A stretch of DNA of 50,880 nt from Pelagibacteraceae bacterium AG-404-P07 (GTDB taxonomy: Bacteria > Pseudomonadota > Alphaproteobacteria > Pelagibacterales > Pelagibacteraceae): assembly GCA_003216235.1 (NCBI GenBank), contig QCJE01000008.1, positions 1 through 50,880 of the forward strand, given 5' to 3'. The notes below the pieces were generated by a model that was not told the DNA's origin, searched no databases, and was given only the letters and a program-made list of their open reading frames with translations. Below are positions 1 to 8,845 of this stretch, in pieces. A program made the translations under genes and the position numbers. The stretch's first letter is position 1; each line of letters opens with the position of its first letter.

Positions 1-276
1 ACCAATGCTTCCTAGCGAAATAGCCCAAGGAAACAAAAATGCAATTTCTAAGTCAAATATTATAAATAATATTGCAACCAAATAAAATCTCACATCAAAT
101 TCCATTCTCGAGTCTTCAAAAGGTTCAAACCCACATTCATAAGCAGATAGTTTTTCAGGATCAGGATTTTTTGGAGATAAGATAAAATTAATAATGATAA
201 AGGCACAGCTCAATCCAAGAGCAATAATTAGGAAAAGAATTATAGGTAAATAGTCTTTTAAAAAATCCGCAGTCAT
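1..276 (-). CDS. nuoA: NADH-quinone oxidoreductase subunit A (3' end cut off by window)
   Basis: Translating the reverse strand from the ATG at 274-276 gives a 92-residue open frame running off the left edge. It has an N-terminal hydrophobic helix, then the NuoA signature YECGF around residues 46-50 and a second hydrophobic segment containing FDLE. NuoA is a small membrane subunit of respiratory complex I that takes part in the quinone and proton-pumping module. The protein is normally about 120 residues, so roughly the last quarter is missing. Further nuo genes would be expected to the left, since nuoA usually opens that operon. Confidence 0.93.
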   Translation of the reverse strand, partial: MTADFLKDYLPIILFLIIALGLSCAFIIINFILSPKNPDPEKLSAYECGFEPFEDSRMEFDVRFYLVAILFIIFDLEIAFLFPWAISLGSIG

Positions 277-381
277 GGAGAATATATATCATTTTTTAAA
301 GGTAGATGAAGTGGTGTTAGGTCACATTATTCAAAATATACAGATCAATTGATAACAATTATCACTAGTTAATTAGGAAAG

Positions 382-458
382 TGGCGGGAGTGAAGGGACT
401 CGAACCCTCGACCTATCGCGTGACAGGCGATCGCTCTAACCAACTGAGCTACACCCCC
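382..458 (-). tRNA. tRNA-Asp (GTC)
   Basis: The reverse strand folds as a full cloverleaf. The 7-bp acceptor stem begins GGGGGTG and pairs with CACTCCC. The anticodon stem ATCGC/GCGAT encloses loop CTGTCAC with anticodon GTC, and the T loop is TTCGAGT. The CCA end is genome-encoded (TGG at 382-384 on the plus strand). It lies 16 bases from tRNA-Val and probably shares its transcript. Confidence 0.97.
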
Positions 459-474
459 ACTTTTACTCATTTTT

Positions 475-550
475 TGGTGGGCAGTAAAGGACTCGAACCT
501 TTGACCCCCTCGGTGTAAACGAGATGCTCTACCAACTGAGCTAACCGCCC
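475..550 (-). tRNA. tRNA-Val (TAC)
   Basis: The reverse strand gives a cloverleaf with acceptor GGGCGGT/ACTGCCC, anticodon loop TTTACAC with anticodon TAC, T loop TTCGAGT and an encoded CCA (475-477). It sits directly upstream of tRNA-Asp in the direction of transcription, 50 bases past the lon stop codon. Confidence 0.97.
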
Positions 551-600
551 AAAAATGATGCTTACTAATACAACAAGGTTTAGATAATGTAAATTATTTA

Positions 601-2979
601 TTATTGAATACTGGCTTGAGATTTATCATCTTTTTTTGTCATATCAACCTCAACCCATTCTGTCTTTTTAAGTTCTTTTGTTAATGCAATTTTTAAAACT
701 TCATCTGCATATTCAACAGGTATTATTTTAATTTCATCAATAATCTTTTTAGGCATATCTACTAAATCTTTCTCATTTTCTTTTGGTATTAATACCTGTT
801 TAATTCCAGCCCTATGGGCAGCAATTAATTTTTCTTTTAATCCACCTATTGGTAAAACTTGACCGGTTAATGTTACCTCCCCTGTCATAGCCACATCTCT
901 TTTAACAGGAATATTGGTTATTGATGAAACTATAGATGTCACCATTCCAATCCCTGCAGAAGGACCATCTTTTGGCGTTGCTCCTTCAGGAACATGAATA
1001 TGAAAGTCTTTTTTTTCAAATAAAGGAGGAATTATTCCGTATTCTAGACACTTTGATCTTACAAATGATTTTGCTGCTTTAACAGACTCTTGCATAACAT
1101 CACCAAGTTTTCCTGTTATTTGCATTCTTCCTTTGCCTGGCATTGTTGCAGTTTCTATTTTTAATATCTCTCCACCATACTCAGTCCATGCTAAACCTGT
1201 AACTATTCCAATTCTATTTTCTGACTCAAGTTCTCCAGATTTAAATTTAGGAACACCAAGAAAATCTGATAAATTGTCTTTTGTTATTTTAACTTCATTT
1301 TCTTCACCAGACACAACTTTTTTAACAACTTTTCTTGCAACTTTAGAAATTTCTCTTTCTAGATTTCTAACACCAGACTCCTTTGTATAACTTCTTATAA
1401 TTTCTTTAATTATATTATTTTCTAAATTCATCTCTTTTTCTTTAACACCATTATCTTTAATTTGTTTTGGTAGTAAATATTTGTTCGCGATGTTAATTTT
1501 TTCATCTTCAGTGTAACCAGCAAGTCTAATAACTTCCATTCTGTCTAATAAGGGTGGAAGTATATTTAATGTATTAGCTGTTGTTACAAACATCACATCA
1601 GATAAATCATAATCAACTTCAAGATAATGATCGTTAAAAGTTGTATTTTGTTCTGGATCTAAAGCCTCTAATAAAGCTGAAGACGGGTCTCCTCTATAAT
1701 CGTTCCCAATTTTGTCAATTTCATCTAATAAAATTAGCGGATTTTTTGTTCCAGCTTTTTTCATCATTTGAATTATTTTTCCAGGTAGTGATCCAATATA
1801 AGTTCTTCTGTGTCCTCTAATTTCAGCTTCATCTCTCATACCTCCAACTGACATTCTTACAAATTCTCTGTTAGTCGCTTTTGCTATTGATTTACCTAAT
1901 GATGTTTTACCTACACCTGGAGGACCAACTAAACATAGAATTGGACCTTTGATTTTATCCATCCTTTTTTGAACAGCCAAAAATTCGATTATTCTTTCTT
2001 TAACTTTTTCTAACCCATAATGATCCTTATCCAAAACCTCTAATGCTTTTTTTAAATCTATATCAACCGCACTTTTTTTGTTCCATGGTAATTCTGTCAT
2101 CCAATCTAAGTAATTTCTTACTACTGTTGCCTCTGCTGACATTGGACTCATATTTTTTAGTTTTTTAAGTTCTTGTAAACATTTCTTTTCAACTTCTTTA
2201 GGCATTTTTGCTTTAAGTACAGCTTTGTTCAAGCTTGTACTTTCATCTTTACCATCCTCAATTTCACCCAATTCTTTTTGGATAGCTTTTAATTGTTCGT
2301 TTAAATAATATTCTCTTTGGGTTTTCTCCATTTGTGTTTTAACCCTGCCTCTAATTCTTTTTTCAACACCAATAATACTTGTTTCATTTTCCATTATTTT
2401 AATTATTGCATTCAATCTTTTCTTAACATCAATCGTCTCAAAGATTTGTTGTTTTTCAGAAATAGTTGCCGCTAAATGAGAAGCTATATTGTCTGCAATT
2501 TGAGAAGGATTTTTTAATTCTTTAATTGAATTTATAGTTTCACTTGAAATTTTTTTATTAATAGTAGTTAATTTTTCTAATCTTCTTACTGCAGTTGCTG
2601 CTAACGGATATAAGTCCTCATCTTCATTCAAAAGATCATTATATGGTGTGTAATCACAAGTTATGAATTTTTCATTATCTTTAAAATCAACAATTTTTAC
2701 TCTTTTCACTCCCTCAACTAAAACCTTGACTGTTCCATCTGGTAGCTTGAGTAACTGAAGTATTGAACCTTCACATCCATACATAAAAATATCTGTTTTT
2801 TTTGGATCGTCAATTTCAGAATTTTTTTGAGTAACTAAAATAATTTTCTTATCTTTTTTCATTACTTCATTTAAAGCTGAGATAGATTTATCCCTGCCTA
2901 CAAATAATGGTATAACCATACTTGGGAATACCACTATGTCTCTTAGTGGAAGTAAAGGTAATGAAATTTTAACGTCCAT
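601..2979 (-). CDS. lon: ATP-dependent protease Lon
   Basis: This is the cytoplasmic AAA+ serine protease that degrades misfolded and regulatory proteins. The 792-residue length matches typical Lon. The order is an N-terminal LON substrate-binding domain (about 1-200), a helical linker, an AAA+ module with Walker A GPPGVGKTS (near 350) and Walker B LILLDEIDK, and a C-terminal protease domain with the catalytic serine in KDGPSAGIGM and the partner lysine in the GGLKEKLIAAHRAG region. The start ATG is at 2977-2979. It follows clpX and clpP on the same strand, forming a classic proteostasis block. Confidence 0.98.
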   Translation of the reverse strand: MDVKISLPLLPLRDIVVFPSMVIPLFVGRDKSISALNEVMKKDKKIILVTQKNSEIDDPKKTDIFMYGCEGSILQLLKLPDGTVKVLVEGVKRVKIVDFKDNEKFITCDYTPYNDLLNEDEDLYPLAATAVRRLEKLTTINKKISSETINSIKELKNPSQIADNIASHLAATISEKQQIFETIDVKKRLNAIIKIMENETSIIGVEKRIRGRVKTQMEKTQREYYLNEQLKAIQKELGEIEDGKDESTSLNKAVLKAKMPKEVEKKCLQELKKLKNMSPMSAEATVVRNYLDWMTELPWNKKSAVDIDLKKALEVLDKDHYGLEKVKERIIEFLAVQKRMDKIKGPILCLVGPPGVGKTSLGKSIAKATNREFVRMSVGGMRDEAEIRGHRRTYIGSLPGKIIQMMKKAGTKNPLILLDEIDKIGNDYRGDPSSALLEALDPEQNTTFNDHYLEVDYDLSDVMFVTTANTLNILPPLLDRMEVIRLAGYTEDEKINIANKYLLPKQIKDNGVKEKEMNLENNIIKEIIRSYTKESGVRNLEREISKVARKVVKKVVSGEENEVKITKDNLSDFLGVPKFKSGELESENRIGIVTGLAWTEYGGEILKIETATMPGKGRMQITGKLGDVMQESVKAAKSFVRSKCLEYGIIPPLFEKKDFHIHVPEGATPKDGPSAGIGMVTSIVSSITNIPVKRDVAMTGEVTLTGQVLPIGGLKEKLIAAHRAGIKQVLIPKENEKDLVDMPKKIIDEIKIIPVEYADEVLKIALTKELKKTEWVEVDMTKKDDKSQASIQ

Positions 2980-3040
2980 GGCATTTAATATGGATATTAT
3001 AATTTATATTGCAATACCTTTTTGAAGTTTATTAAGGATA

Positions 3041-4309
3041 TTAAGCCGCTGATGTTTTGTCAGATTTTGATTTATTATCAGCTTTAGAGTGCACTATAAT
3101 AGGTTGAGATAGGCCTTTTGCTGCTGAACCATCTATAATCACTTCTTCAATATTATCTTGACTAGGTAAATCATACATAGTTTTCAACAATATATTTTCT
3201 AAAATTGATCTTAATCCTCTTGCACCAGTTTTTTTCTTGATAGCCTTTAATGCAATTTCTTTTAAAGCATTTTCTTTAAAAGTAAGTTTTGCTCCATCAA
3301 GTTTAAACAATTCTTGATATTGTTTTGTTAATGAATTTTTTGGTTCTAAAAGTATTTTGATTAATGACTTTTCATCCAAATCTTCTAAGGTAGCAATCAT
3401 AGGCAGACGTCCGATAAATTCTGGAATAAGTCCATATTTTAATAAATCCTCTGGTTCTAATCCTTTCATCCATTCGCCTGTTTTTTTTTCTTTTATATTT
3501 TTTACATCTGCACCAAAACCAATAGAGGTACCTTTATCTCTTTGAGATATTATCTTATCCAAACCAGCAAAAGCTCCACCACAAATAAATAAAATATTAG
3601 TTGTATCAACTTGTAAAAATTCTTGTTGTGGATGTTTTCTACCACCTTGAGGAGGAACGCTTGCTACTGTACCTTCCATTATTTTTAATAGTGCTTGTTG
3701 AACTCCTTCACCTGAAACATCTCTTGTAATAGATGGGTTTTCAGATTTTCTACTTATCTTATCAACTTCATCTATATAAACTATTCCTCTTTGAGCCTTT
3801 TCAACATTATAATCAGCTGCTTGTAGTAATTTTAAAATTATATTTTCAACATCTTCACCAACATATCCAGCCTCAGTTAATGTGGTTGCATCTGCCATTG
3901 TAAAAGGAACATCTAAGATTCTTGCAAGAGTTTGTGCTAATAACGTCTTACCACATCCTGTAGGTCCTACTAAAAGAATGTTTGACTTTGCAAGTTCAAC
4001 ATTTTTTGATGTTTTACTTTCATAGTTTAATCTTTTGTAGTGATTATGAACTGCAACTGATAAAACTTTTTTTGCATGAGTTTGCCCAATTACATAATCA
4101 TCTAGAACTGAACAAATTTCTTTTGGAGACGGTAAGCCATCTTGATGTTTAACAAAAGTATCTTTATTTTCTTCTTTAATGATATCCATGCATAACTCTA
4201 CGCATTCGTCACAAATAAATACTGTTGGACCTGCTATCAGCTTTCTAACTTCGTGCTGACTTTTTCCACAGAAGGAACAGTATAAAATATTTTTATTGTT
4301 TGTGCTCAT
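3041..4309 (-). CDS. clpX: ATP-dependent Clp protease ATP-binding subunit ClpX
   Basis: This is the AAA+ unfoldase that feeds substrates to ClpP. The N-terminal zinc-binding domain has cysteines 11, 14, 33 and 36 (CSFC and CDEC). Walker A GPTGCGKT lies near residue 115, and Walker [10 protein letters not shown] and the C-terminal sensor region GARGLRSI follow. The 422-residue length is normal. It lies between clpP and lon, with about 90 bases to clpP and 60 to lon. Confidence 0.98.
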   Translation of the reverse strand: MSTNNKNILYCSFCGKSQHEVRKLIAGPTVFICDECVELCMDIIKEENKDTFVKHQDGLPSPKEICSVLDDYVIGQTHAKKVLSVAVHNHYKRLNYESKTSKNVELAKSNILLVGPTGCGKTLLAQTLARILDVPFTMADATTLTEAGYVGEDVENIILKLLQAADYNVEKAQRGIVYIDEVDKISRKSENPSITRDVSGEGVQQALLKIMEGTVASVPPQGGRKHPQQEFLQVDTTNILFICGGAFAGLDKIISQRDKGTSIGFGADVKNIKEKKTGEWMKGLEPEDLLKYGLIPEFIGRLPMIATLEDLDEKSLIKILLEPKNSLTKQYQELFKLDGAKLTFKENALKEIALKAIKKKTGARGLRSILENILLKTMYDLPSQDNIEEVIIDGSAAKGLSQPIIVHSKADNKSKSDKTSAA

Positions 4310-4399
4310 AAATTTTTAAAACGAATCAATTCAGATACTTTATTATATTAGAGTCACTCATATCAAGTTTTGATTAGCTGTAATTCAATATATTGTGTA

Positions 4400-5011
4400 T
4401 TAAGATCTTTTTTCTACTACTTTATCTATCAATCCAAATGATTTTGCTGTTTCAGAAGTCATAAAGTTATCTCGCTCTAAAGCTGATTTAATTTCATCAA
4501 CAGATTTGCCAGTATGTTTCGAATAAATTTCATTAAGCCTTTTCTTTAAGGACAATACTTCATTAGCATGAATTTCAATATCGGTTGCTTGACCTTGAAA
4601 TCCCGCTGAAGGTTGATGAACCATAATTCTTGAATTTGGTAATGAAAATCTTTTACCCTTTGTTCCTGCAGCTAATAAAAATGATCCCATTGATGCTGCT
4701 TGGCCGATACATATTGTTGAAATATCTGGCTTAACATACTGCATAGTATCATATATCCCCAAACCAGCTGTAACCAAACCGCCTGGACTATTTATGTATA
4801 GATAAATTTCTTTTTTAGGATCCTCAGCTTCTAAAAATAAAAGTTGTGCAGTTATTAAGGATGCAACATTATCATTGATCTGTCCTGTCAAAAAAATTAT
4901 TCTCTCTTTTAAAAGTCTAGAATAAATATCATAAGCTCTTTCTCCTTTACTTGATTGTTCAACGACCATTGGAATAAGGCCACTCATTTGCTCTGATATT
5001 TTATTTATCAT
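4400..5011 (-). CDS. clpP: ATP-dependent Clp protease proteolytic subunit ClpP
   Basis: This is the serine peptidase that forms the double-ring ClpP chamber. The catalytic triad is visible as Ser107 (GQAASMGS), His132 (MVHQPS) and Asp181 (ERDNFMT). The 203-residue length fits the family. It lies 33 bases after tig in the direction of transcription and upstream of clpX, the usual tig-clpP-clpX-lon order. Confidence 0.98.
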   Translation of the reverse strand: MINKISEQMSGLIPMVVEQSSKGERAYDIYSRLLKERIIFLTGQINDNVASLITAQLLFLEAEDPKKEIYLYINSPGGLVTAGLGIYDTMQYVKPDISTICIGQAASMGSFLLAAGTKGKRFSLPNSRIMVHQPSAGFQGQATDIEIHANEVLSLKKRLNEIYSKHTGKSVDEIKSALERDNFMTSETAKSFGLIDKVVEKRS

Positions 5012-5044
5012 AAAGTTGATTCGCTTTACTTATACAACTTGAGA

Positions 5045-6466
5045 TTACTTTTTGCTAACTTTTTTTGTCTTTTTAGCTGTTGTTTTTGCTTTTGTAGTTT
5101 TTTTTGAGGTTTTTTTATCTGATATTTTTTTTGTTTCTTTTTTTTCAGTAAGCTTATCATTCGCAGGTAGATCTTGTTTTTGAGACTCATTTAGAATTTT
5201 TTCTGCCTGGTCTTTTGTAACTTCTTTTTTATTCGATTTAGCTTTTTCTTTAATTAAATTTATTATTTTTTCCTCATATACAGTACCTCTTAAGCTTGAT
5301 AGAGCAGAAGGATTCTTTTGATAAAAATCCATTACCATCTTTTCTTGACCTGGCATCATTTTTATTTGTTTTTGAACTTCTTTTTGTAGTTCTTGTTCTG
5401 TTACTTTAATCTGATTTTGTTCACCGAATTCATTTAAAATGAGACCAACTTTAATTCTTTTTTTTGCAACTTCTTCAAAATTTTTTCTACCTTTTTTTGC
5501 ATCTTCATCTGACATGCCCTGTGTTAGTACTTTAACTTCTTCTTCAATTAAATTATCTGGTATCTCATCGACTTTAAATTTTTCTAATTCTTTTATTATT
5601 TGATTTTTTGAGAGACGATCTAAGGAATTTTTATATTCATCATTAATTTGTTTAGAGATTAAAGTCTTAAGATCTTTTAAGTCTTTCACACCTAAATTTT
5701 TTGCAAATTCATCATTTATTTCAACTTCTTTTGCATTTTTAACTTGTGTGATAATGCAATCAAATTTAGCTTTTTTATTAATGAATTCTTTTTCAGGAAA
5801 ATTTTCAGGCAACGTGGCTTCTACAATTTTTTTCTCACCTTTTTTTACACCAACTAGTTGATCATCAAATCCTTTAAGAAATAAATCTTTTCCTAGTGTA
5901 AGTTGAGTATTTTTACCTTCTCCACCTTTAAAAGACTTTCCATCTACAGTAGCGTTGTAATCGAAAACTACTAAATCACCTTTTTTGGCTTTTGCGTCAT
6001 CAGAGGCATCTTTAAAGTTTGGTTGATTTTTTGCTATTTCTTTTATTCTTTTGTCAGCTTCATTGTCATCAATCTTTACAGTGTATTCATCGAATTTAAT
6101 ATTTTCAATAGACTTAATTTGGACTTTAGGCAGTTCTGTTACAGAAATTATATATTCTAAATCTTTATCTTCTCCATAAGTTTTTAAATCTAATTTTGGT
6201 TGACCAGCTGGTTTTATTTTATTTTCTTCTAATGCTTTTGAAGTTGTTTCTTTTAATACTTTATCTAAAACTTCACCAAAAACAGCTTTTCCAAATTGTC
6301 TTTTTAAAATTTCTCTAGGTACTTTTCCAGGTCTAAATCCTTTAAGATTTACTGAACCTTTAATTTCTTCATATTTTTCGTCCATATAAGAATTCATAGT
6401 TTTTTTATCTATAAAAACTTTAATATCTTTATTCAGACCTTTTTTATTTTCTAAAGTAACTTTCAT
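5045..6466 (-). CDS. tig: trigger factor (ribosome-associated chaperone and peptidyl-prolyl isomerase)
   Basis: Trigger factor binds at the ribosome exit tunnel and shields nascent chains. The N-terminal ribosome-binding domain carries the GFRPGKVPR signature (about residues 43-51). An FKBP-like isomerase domain (about 160-245, with KKGDLVVFDY) and a helical C-terminal domain follow. At 473 residues it is some 40 longer than usual. The excess is a tail after about residue 430 made almost wholly of Lys, Thr, Ser and Ala, resembling a nucleic-acid-binding tail. The start ATG is only 9 bases from the tRNA-Leu gene on the same strand. Confidence 0.97.
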   Translation of the reverse strand: MKVTLENKKGLNKDIKVFIDKKTMNSYMDEKYEEIKGSVNLKGFRPGKVPREILKRQFGKAVFGEVLDKVLKETTSKALEENKIKPAGQPKLDLKTYGEDKDLEYIISVTELPKVQIKSIENIKFDEYTVKIDDNEADKRIKEIAKNQPNFKDASDDAKAKKGDLVVFDYNATVDGKSFKGGEGKNTQLTLGKDLFLKGFDDQLVGVKKGEKKIVEATLPENFPEKEFINKKAKFDCIITQVKNAKEVEINDEFAKNLGVKDLKDLKTLISKQINDEYKNSLDRLSKNQIIKELEKFKVDEIPDNLIEEEVKVLTQGMSDEDAKKGRKNFEEVAKKRIKVGLILNEFGEQNQIKVTEQELQKEVQKQIKMMPGQEKMVMDFYQKNPSALSSLRGTVYEEKIINLIKEKAKSNKKEVTKDQAEKILNESQKQDLPANDKLTEKKETKKISDKKTSKKTTKAKTTAKKTKKVSKK

Positions 6467-6475
6467 ATTTTTTTA

Positions 6476-6560
6476 TGGTAGGGCGAAAAGGACTCGAACC
6501 TTCACAGATTGCTCTATCGGTTCCTAAGACCGACGCGTCTACCAATTCCGCCATCGCCCC
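6476..6560 (-). tRNA. tRNA-Leu (TAG)
   Basis: The reverse strand gives an 85-nt class II tRNA with a long variable arm. The anticodon stem TCGGT/ACCGA encloses CTTAGGA (anticodon TAG). The T loop is TTCGAGT and CCA is encoded (6476-6478). The first acceptor pair reads G1-U72 instead of a Watson-Crick pair. It lies immediately upstream of tig and may share a transcript with it. Confidence 0.96.
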
Positions 6561-6612
6561 ACAAATTCAAATGGTTTATATATTATTGAAACTATTTGTC
6601 CAACGACAATTG

Positions 6613-6642
6613 TTGCAAATTATATAAATTTTCCTTTATAAT
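6613..6642 (+). promoter_or_regulatory. putative sigma70 promoter for a leaderless DUF1289 transcript
   Basis: A TTGCAA box (6613-6618) and a perfect TATAAT box (6637-6642) are separated by 18 bases. The expected start of transcription falls at about 6649, which is the A of the ATG of the DUF1289 gene. No Shine-Dalgarno sequence precedes that ATG. This is an inference from sequence only. Confidence 0.45.
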
Positions 6643-6648
6643 AATAGT

Positions 6649-6897
6649 ATGATTATTTCACCTTGCATAAGTATTTGTAAAACTGATCCTAGCACAGGTT
6701 ATTGTTACGGTTGTGGAAGAAATAATGAAGAGAAAAGAATTTGGAAACTTGAAGATACAACCGATGATTGGAAAAAAGAAAACATTCAAATTATAAAAAA
6801 AAGATTAACCGGTTGGCAGCTTGAAAGTTTTGAAGAGTCCTATACTTATAAAATTGAAAATGGTATCTCTTTGTTTAAAAAAAATTTTAAAAAATGA
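6649..6897 (+). CDS. DUF1289 family protein
   Basis: This is an 82-residue cytoplasmic protein with the DUF1289 pattern SPCISICK...CYGCGRN near the N-terminus. Cysteines 5, 9, 18 and 21 form a plausible metal site (positions from the translated start), followed by EEKRIWK. The role of the family is unknown. It overlaps the next small membrane ORF by an ATGA arrangement, so the two are probably translationally coupled. The promoter suggests a leaderless mRNA. Confidence 0.88.
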   Translation: MIISPCISICKTDPSTGYCYGCGRNNEEKRIWKLEDTTDDWKKENIQIIKKRLTGWQLESFEESYTYKIENGISLFKKNFKK

Positions 6898-7067
6898 ATA
6901 AAACTTCAATAGTTATTATTATCTACATTATAGGGCTTGTATTTGGAGCTTTAGTGCTCAAAATTTGGAGTGCAGATACAAGCATTTTAAAAGGTCTTTT
7001 AGGATTAGGCTGGACAGCACTACTTCTAATAGGAATATTTTTTGCTGAAAAAGATGAAAAAAATTAA
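6894..7067 (+). CDS. small two-helix membrane protein (57 aa)
   Basis: The ATG at 6894 overlaps the stop of the DUF1289 gene (ATGA), and the frame runs 57 codons to TAA at 7065. The product has two hydrophobic stretches (about residues 5-23 and 32-51) separated by KIWSADTS and ends in a charged tail EKDEKN. I do not recognise a family. The tight coupling to its upstream neighbour and a 14-base overlap with the next gene support a real gene. Confidence 0.6.
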   Translation: MNKTSIVIIIYIIGLVFGALVLKIWSADTSILKGLLGLGWTALLLIGIFFAEKDEKN

Positions 7068-7476
7068 ATACTTAATCTTTATTTTTTTTGTGATTTTACC
7101 TTTTAAAACTTTAAAATCAGAAATAATTATCATGAGTGCATGCGATGATAAACAGGATGAGTTTTTAAAAAATGAATACATTCTTAATCTAAGCGAACTA
7201 ATCATGACAAGAAATTATGTATACAAAGAAAAGACATACCAAAAATATAGAGTAACAGATCTAAGTGTTAAAAAGTCTAATTCCTACGTCAGAAATATTT
7301 ATGAAGAAGATGGAAAAATTTTAACTCACAAGCATGGGTATCCACAATTTTATACTCAAATTTTATTTGAAAAAGGAAAACAAGAAATTTATATAAAAAC
7401 TGTTTTAAATAATGAAGAAGGTATTTCAAAAATTTCTACATGCAATAAAGTAGAAAAATTTGATAAAGAAAGTTAA
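7054..7476 (+). CDS. exported hypothetical protein (140 aa)
   Basis: The frame can open at a TTG at 7042, but the ATG at 7054 gives a clean signal peptide (KKIK, then a hydrophobic stretch ending near FKTLKS), so I chose 7054. The mature part is hydrophilic and contains two cysteines that could form a disulfide (in SACDDK and STCNK). Its function is unknown and it is probably periplasmic. It overlaps the upstream small membrane ORF by 14 bases and meets the opposing small basic ORF tail to tail with a 4-base overlap. Confidence 0.75.
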   Translation: MKKIKYLIFIFFVILPFKTLKSEIIIMSACDDKQDEFLKNEYILNLSELIMTRNYVYKEKTYQKYRVTDLSVKKSNSYVRNIYEEDGKILTHKHGYPQFYTQILFEKGKQEIYIKTVLNNEEGISKISTCNKVEKFDKES

Positions 7477-7598
7477 TTCTTTTTCTTATTCTTTGTAAAA
7501 TTTCTCTTTTTATTTCCAAATCTACTGTTAGCAATGTTGCTTCTGTGCTTAGCGTAGGCTTGTTTTTGTGCTTGTTTCATAGCTTTTTTTGAAGACAT
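7473..7598 (-). CDS. small basic protein (41 aa)
   Basis: The reverse-strand ATG at 7596-7598 opens a 41-codon frame ending at 7473. The product begins MSSKKAMKQAQKQAYAKH and ends in a Lys/Arg/Asn-rich stretch. Its very high charge suggests binding to RNA or DNA, but I do not recognise the family. It begins 6 bases after the stop of the histidine phosphatase gene, consistent with co-transcription. Confidence 0.55.
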   Translation of the reverse strand: MSSKKAMKQAQKQAYAKHRSNIANSRFGNKKRNFTKNKKKN

Positions 7599-7604
7599 AA
7601 TGTT

Positions 7605-8162
7605 TTAATAATTTATTTTTATACTTCCTATCATATTAAAATTTTTATCAGAAACAATTATTTCGCCTGAAGATGGAGCATAATTCAAAACTTCAGATAT
7701 CAATACATAATGTGTTATTAAAATCAAATTTTTATCACTTTGAAATTTTCTTATATAATCATTTAAAGCTTTAATCTGCTTATCTTTATTTTTTGCATAT
7801 TTAGAGCTGTAAAAAGAATTTAAAAAATTATTTGTTGAAAAATTTTCAAAAGCAATTTTTGCTGTTTCTTTACATCTACACCATTCGCTTGACAAAACTT
7901 TATCTATTTCAATATTATTTTTTTTGAAAAATTCACCAATGTATTTAGCTTGTTCTCTACCTTCCTCACTTAAATTTCTCTGTGTAGAACAATCGTTTAA
8001 ATTGAAATTGTTAGGGTCTCCATTTCCAGGTGCATATGCGTGTCTTATAAATAATAATTTTCCACCATCTTCTAGTTGATTAATTAAATTTTTATTTAAA
8101 TCTGCTTTAATAGATGTAGTTAAAGATATAAATATTATAATAAAGAATTTTAAAAATTTCAT
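7605..8162 (-). CDS. exported histidine phosphatase family protein
   Basis: This is a 185-residue protein with an N-terminal signal peptide (about 1-21, ending in SIKA). The phosphatase signature LLFIRHAYAPG places the phospho-accepting His near residue 41, and the second catalytic His lies in LITHYVLIS. The EWCRCKETA segment also matches the branch. The substrate is unknown, and export implies a periplasmic phosphoester. Its start codon is 2 bases from the divergent UDG start codon, so the two genes share almost no intergenic DNA. Confidence 0.85.
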   Translation of the reverse strand: MKFLKFFIIIFISLTTSIKADLNKNLINQLEDGGKLLFIRHAYAPGNGDPNNFNLNDCSTQRNLSEEGREQAKYIGEFFKKNNIEIDKVLSSEWCRCKETAKIAFENFSTNNFLNSFYSSKYAKNKDKQIKALNDYIRKFQSDKNLILITHYVLISEVLNYAPSSGEIIVSDKNFNMIGSIKINY

Positions 8163-8164
8163 TA

Positions 8165-8845
8165 ATGGATATTAAATTAAATAATCTAAACAAAACAATA
8201 ATTAACTGTAAAAAGTGTCCTAGACTTGTAAAATTTGTTAACAAAGTAAGCACAGAAAAAAGAAAACAAAATATTAATGAAGTTTATTGGGGCAAACCTG
8301 TTCCAGGATTTGGAAATTTAGATTCAAAATTAGCTATTATTGGTCTTGCACCTGCTGCACATGGTGGCACAAGAACTGGTAGAGCTTTTACTGGTGATAA
8401 GTCAGGAGATTTTTTATTTAAATGCTTATATGAAGTTGGGATTTCAAATTCCCCAGTTTCAAAAGATATTAAAGATAATTTAAAATTAAAATCTACTTAT
8501 ATTACTAATATTATTAAATGTGTGCCTCCAGAGGACAAACCACTCAGTAATGAAATTTTAAATTGTTCAAATTTTTTTGATGAAGAAATACTGTATCTAA
8601 AAAAACTTAAAGTAATAGTTACATTAGGCAAGGTTGCTTACGATAATTGTATTAAGTTATACAAACAAAAATTTAATATTAAAAAAAAATTTATTTTCAA
8701 ACATGGTAGAACACAATTATTACCAAATGGCTTAATAATATTATCAAGTTATCATCCAAGCCCCAGAAATGTTAATACAAAACTTATCTCAAATACAATG
8801 ATGGTAAATTTGTTCAAAAAAGCAAAAAAATTAGCTAAGTTTTAA
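8165..8845 (+). CDS. type 5 uracil-DNA glycosylase (UDGb)
   Basis: This is a DNA repair enzyme that excises uracil and related deaminated bases. Motif 1 reads GLAPAAHGGTRTGRAFTGD, the hallmark of family 5, with Ala where family 1 has a catalytic Asp. The C-terminal motif is SSYHPSPRN. Two N-terminal cysteines (CKKC) and two more near the middle (IIKCVPP, LNCSNFF) fit the 4Fe-4S cluster of families 4 and 5. The 226-residue length is typical. It overlaps the convergent YbgC gene at the 3' end by 11 bases. Confidence 0.9.
   Translation: MDIKLNNLNKTIINCKKCPRLVKFVNKVSTEKRKQNINEVYWGKPVPGFGNLDSKLAIIGLAPAAHGGTRTGRAFTGDKSGDFLFKCLYEVGISNSPVSKDIKDNLKLKSTYITNIIKCVPPEDKPLSNEILNCSNFFDEEILYLKKLKVIVTLGKVAYDNCIKLYKQKFNIKKKFIFKHGRTQLLPNGLIILSSYHPSPRNVNTKLISNTMMVNLFKKAKKLAKF

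Noticed and set aside
350..364. TGATAA-CAA-TTATCA hairpin past tRNA-Asp
   Set aside because: A 6-bp AT-only stem without a T-run is too weak to call a terminator in such AT-rich DNA.
1133..1390. Open frame on the plus strand within lon (and similar frames opposite clpX, xsc, aprM, pabB and the alcohol dehydrogenase)
   Set aside because: These are mirror frames of strongly conserved genes, with no own ribosome-binding site or family match.
7042..7053. TTG start for the exported 140-aa protein
   Set aside because: The ATG at 7054 gives a standard signal peptide, and the TTG only adds four residues.
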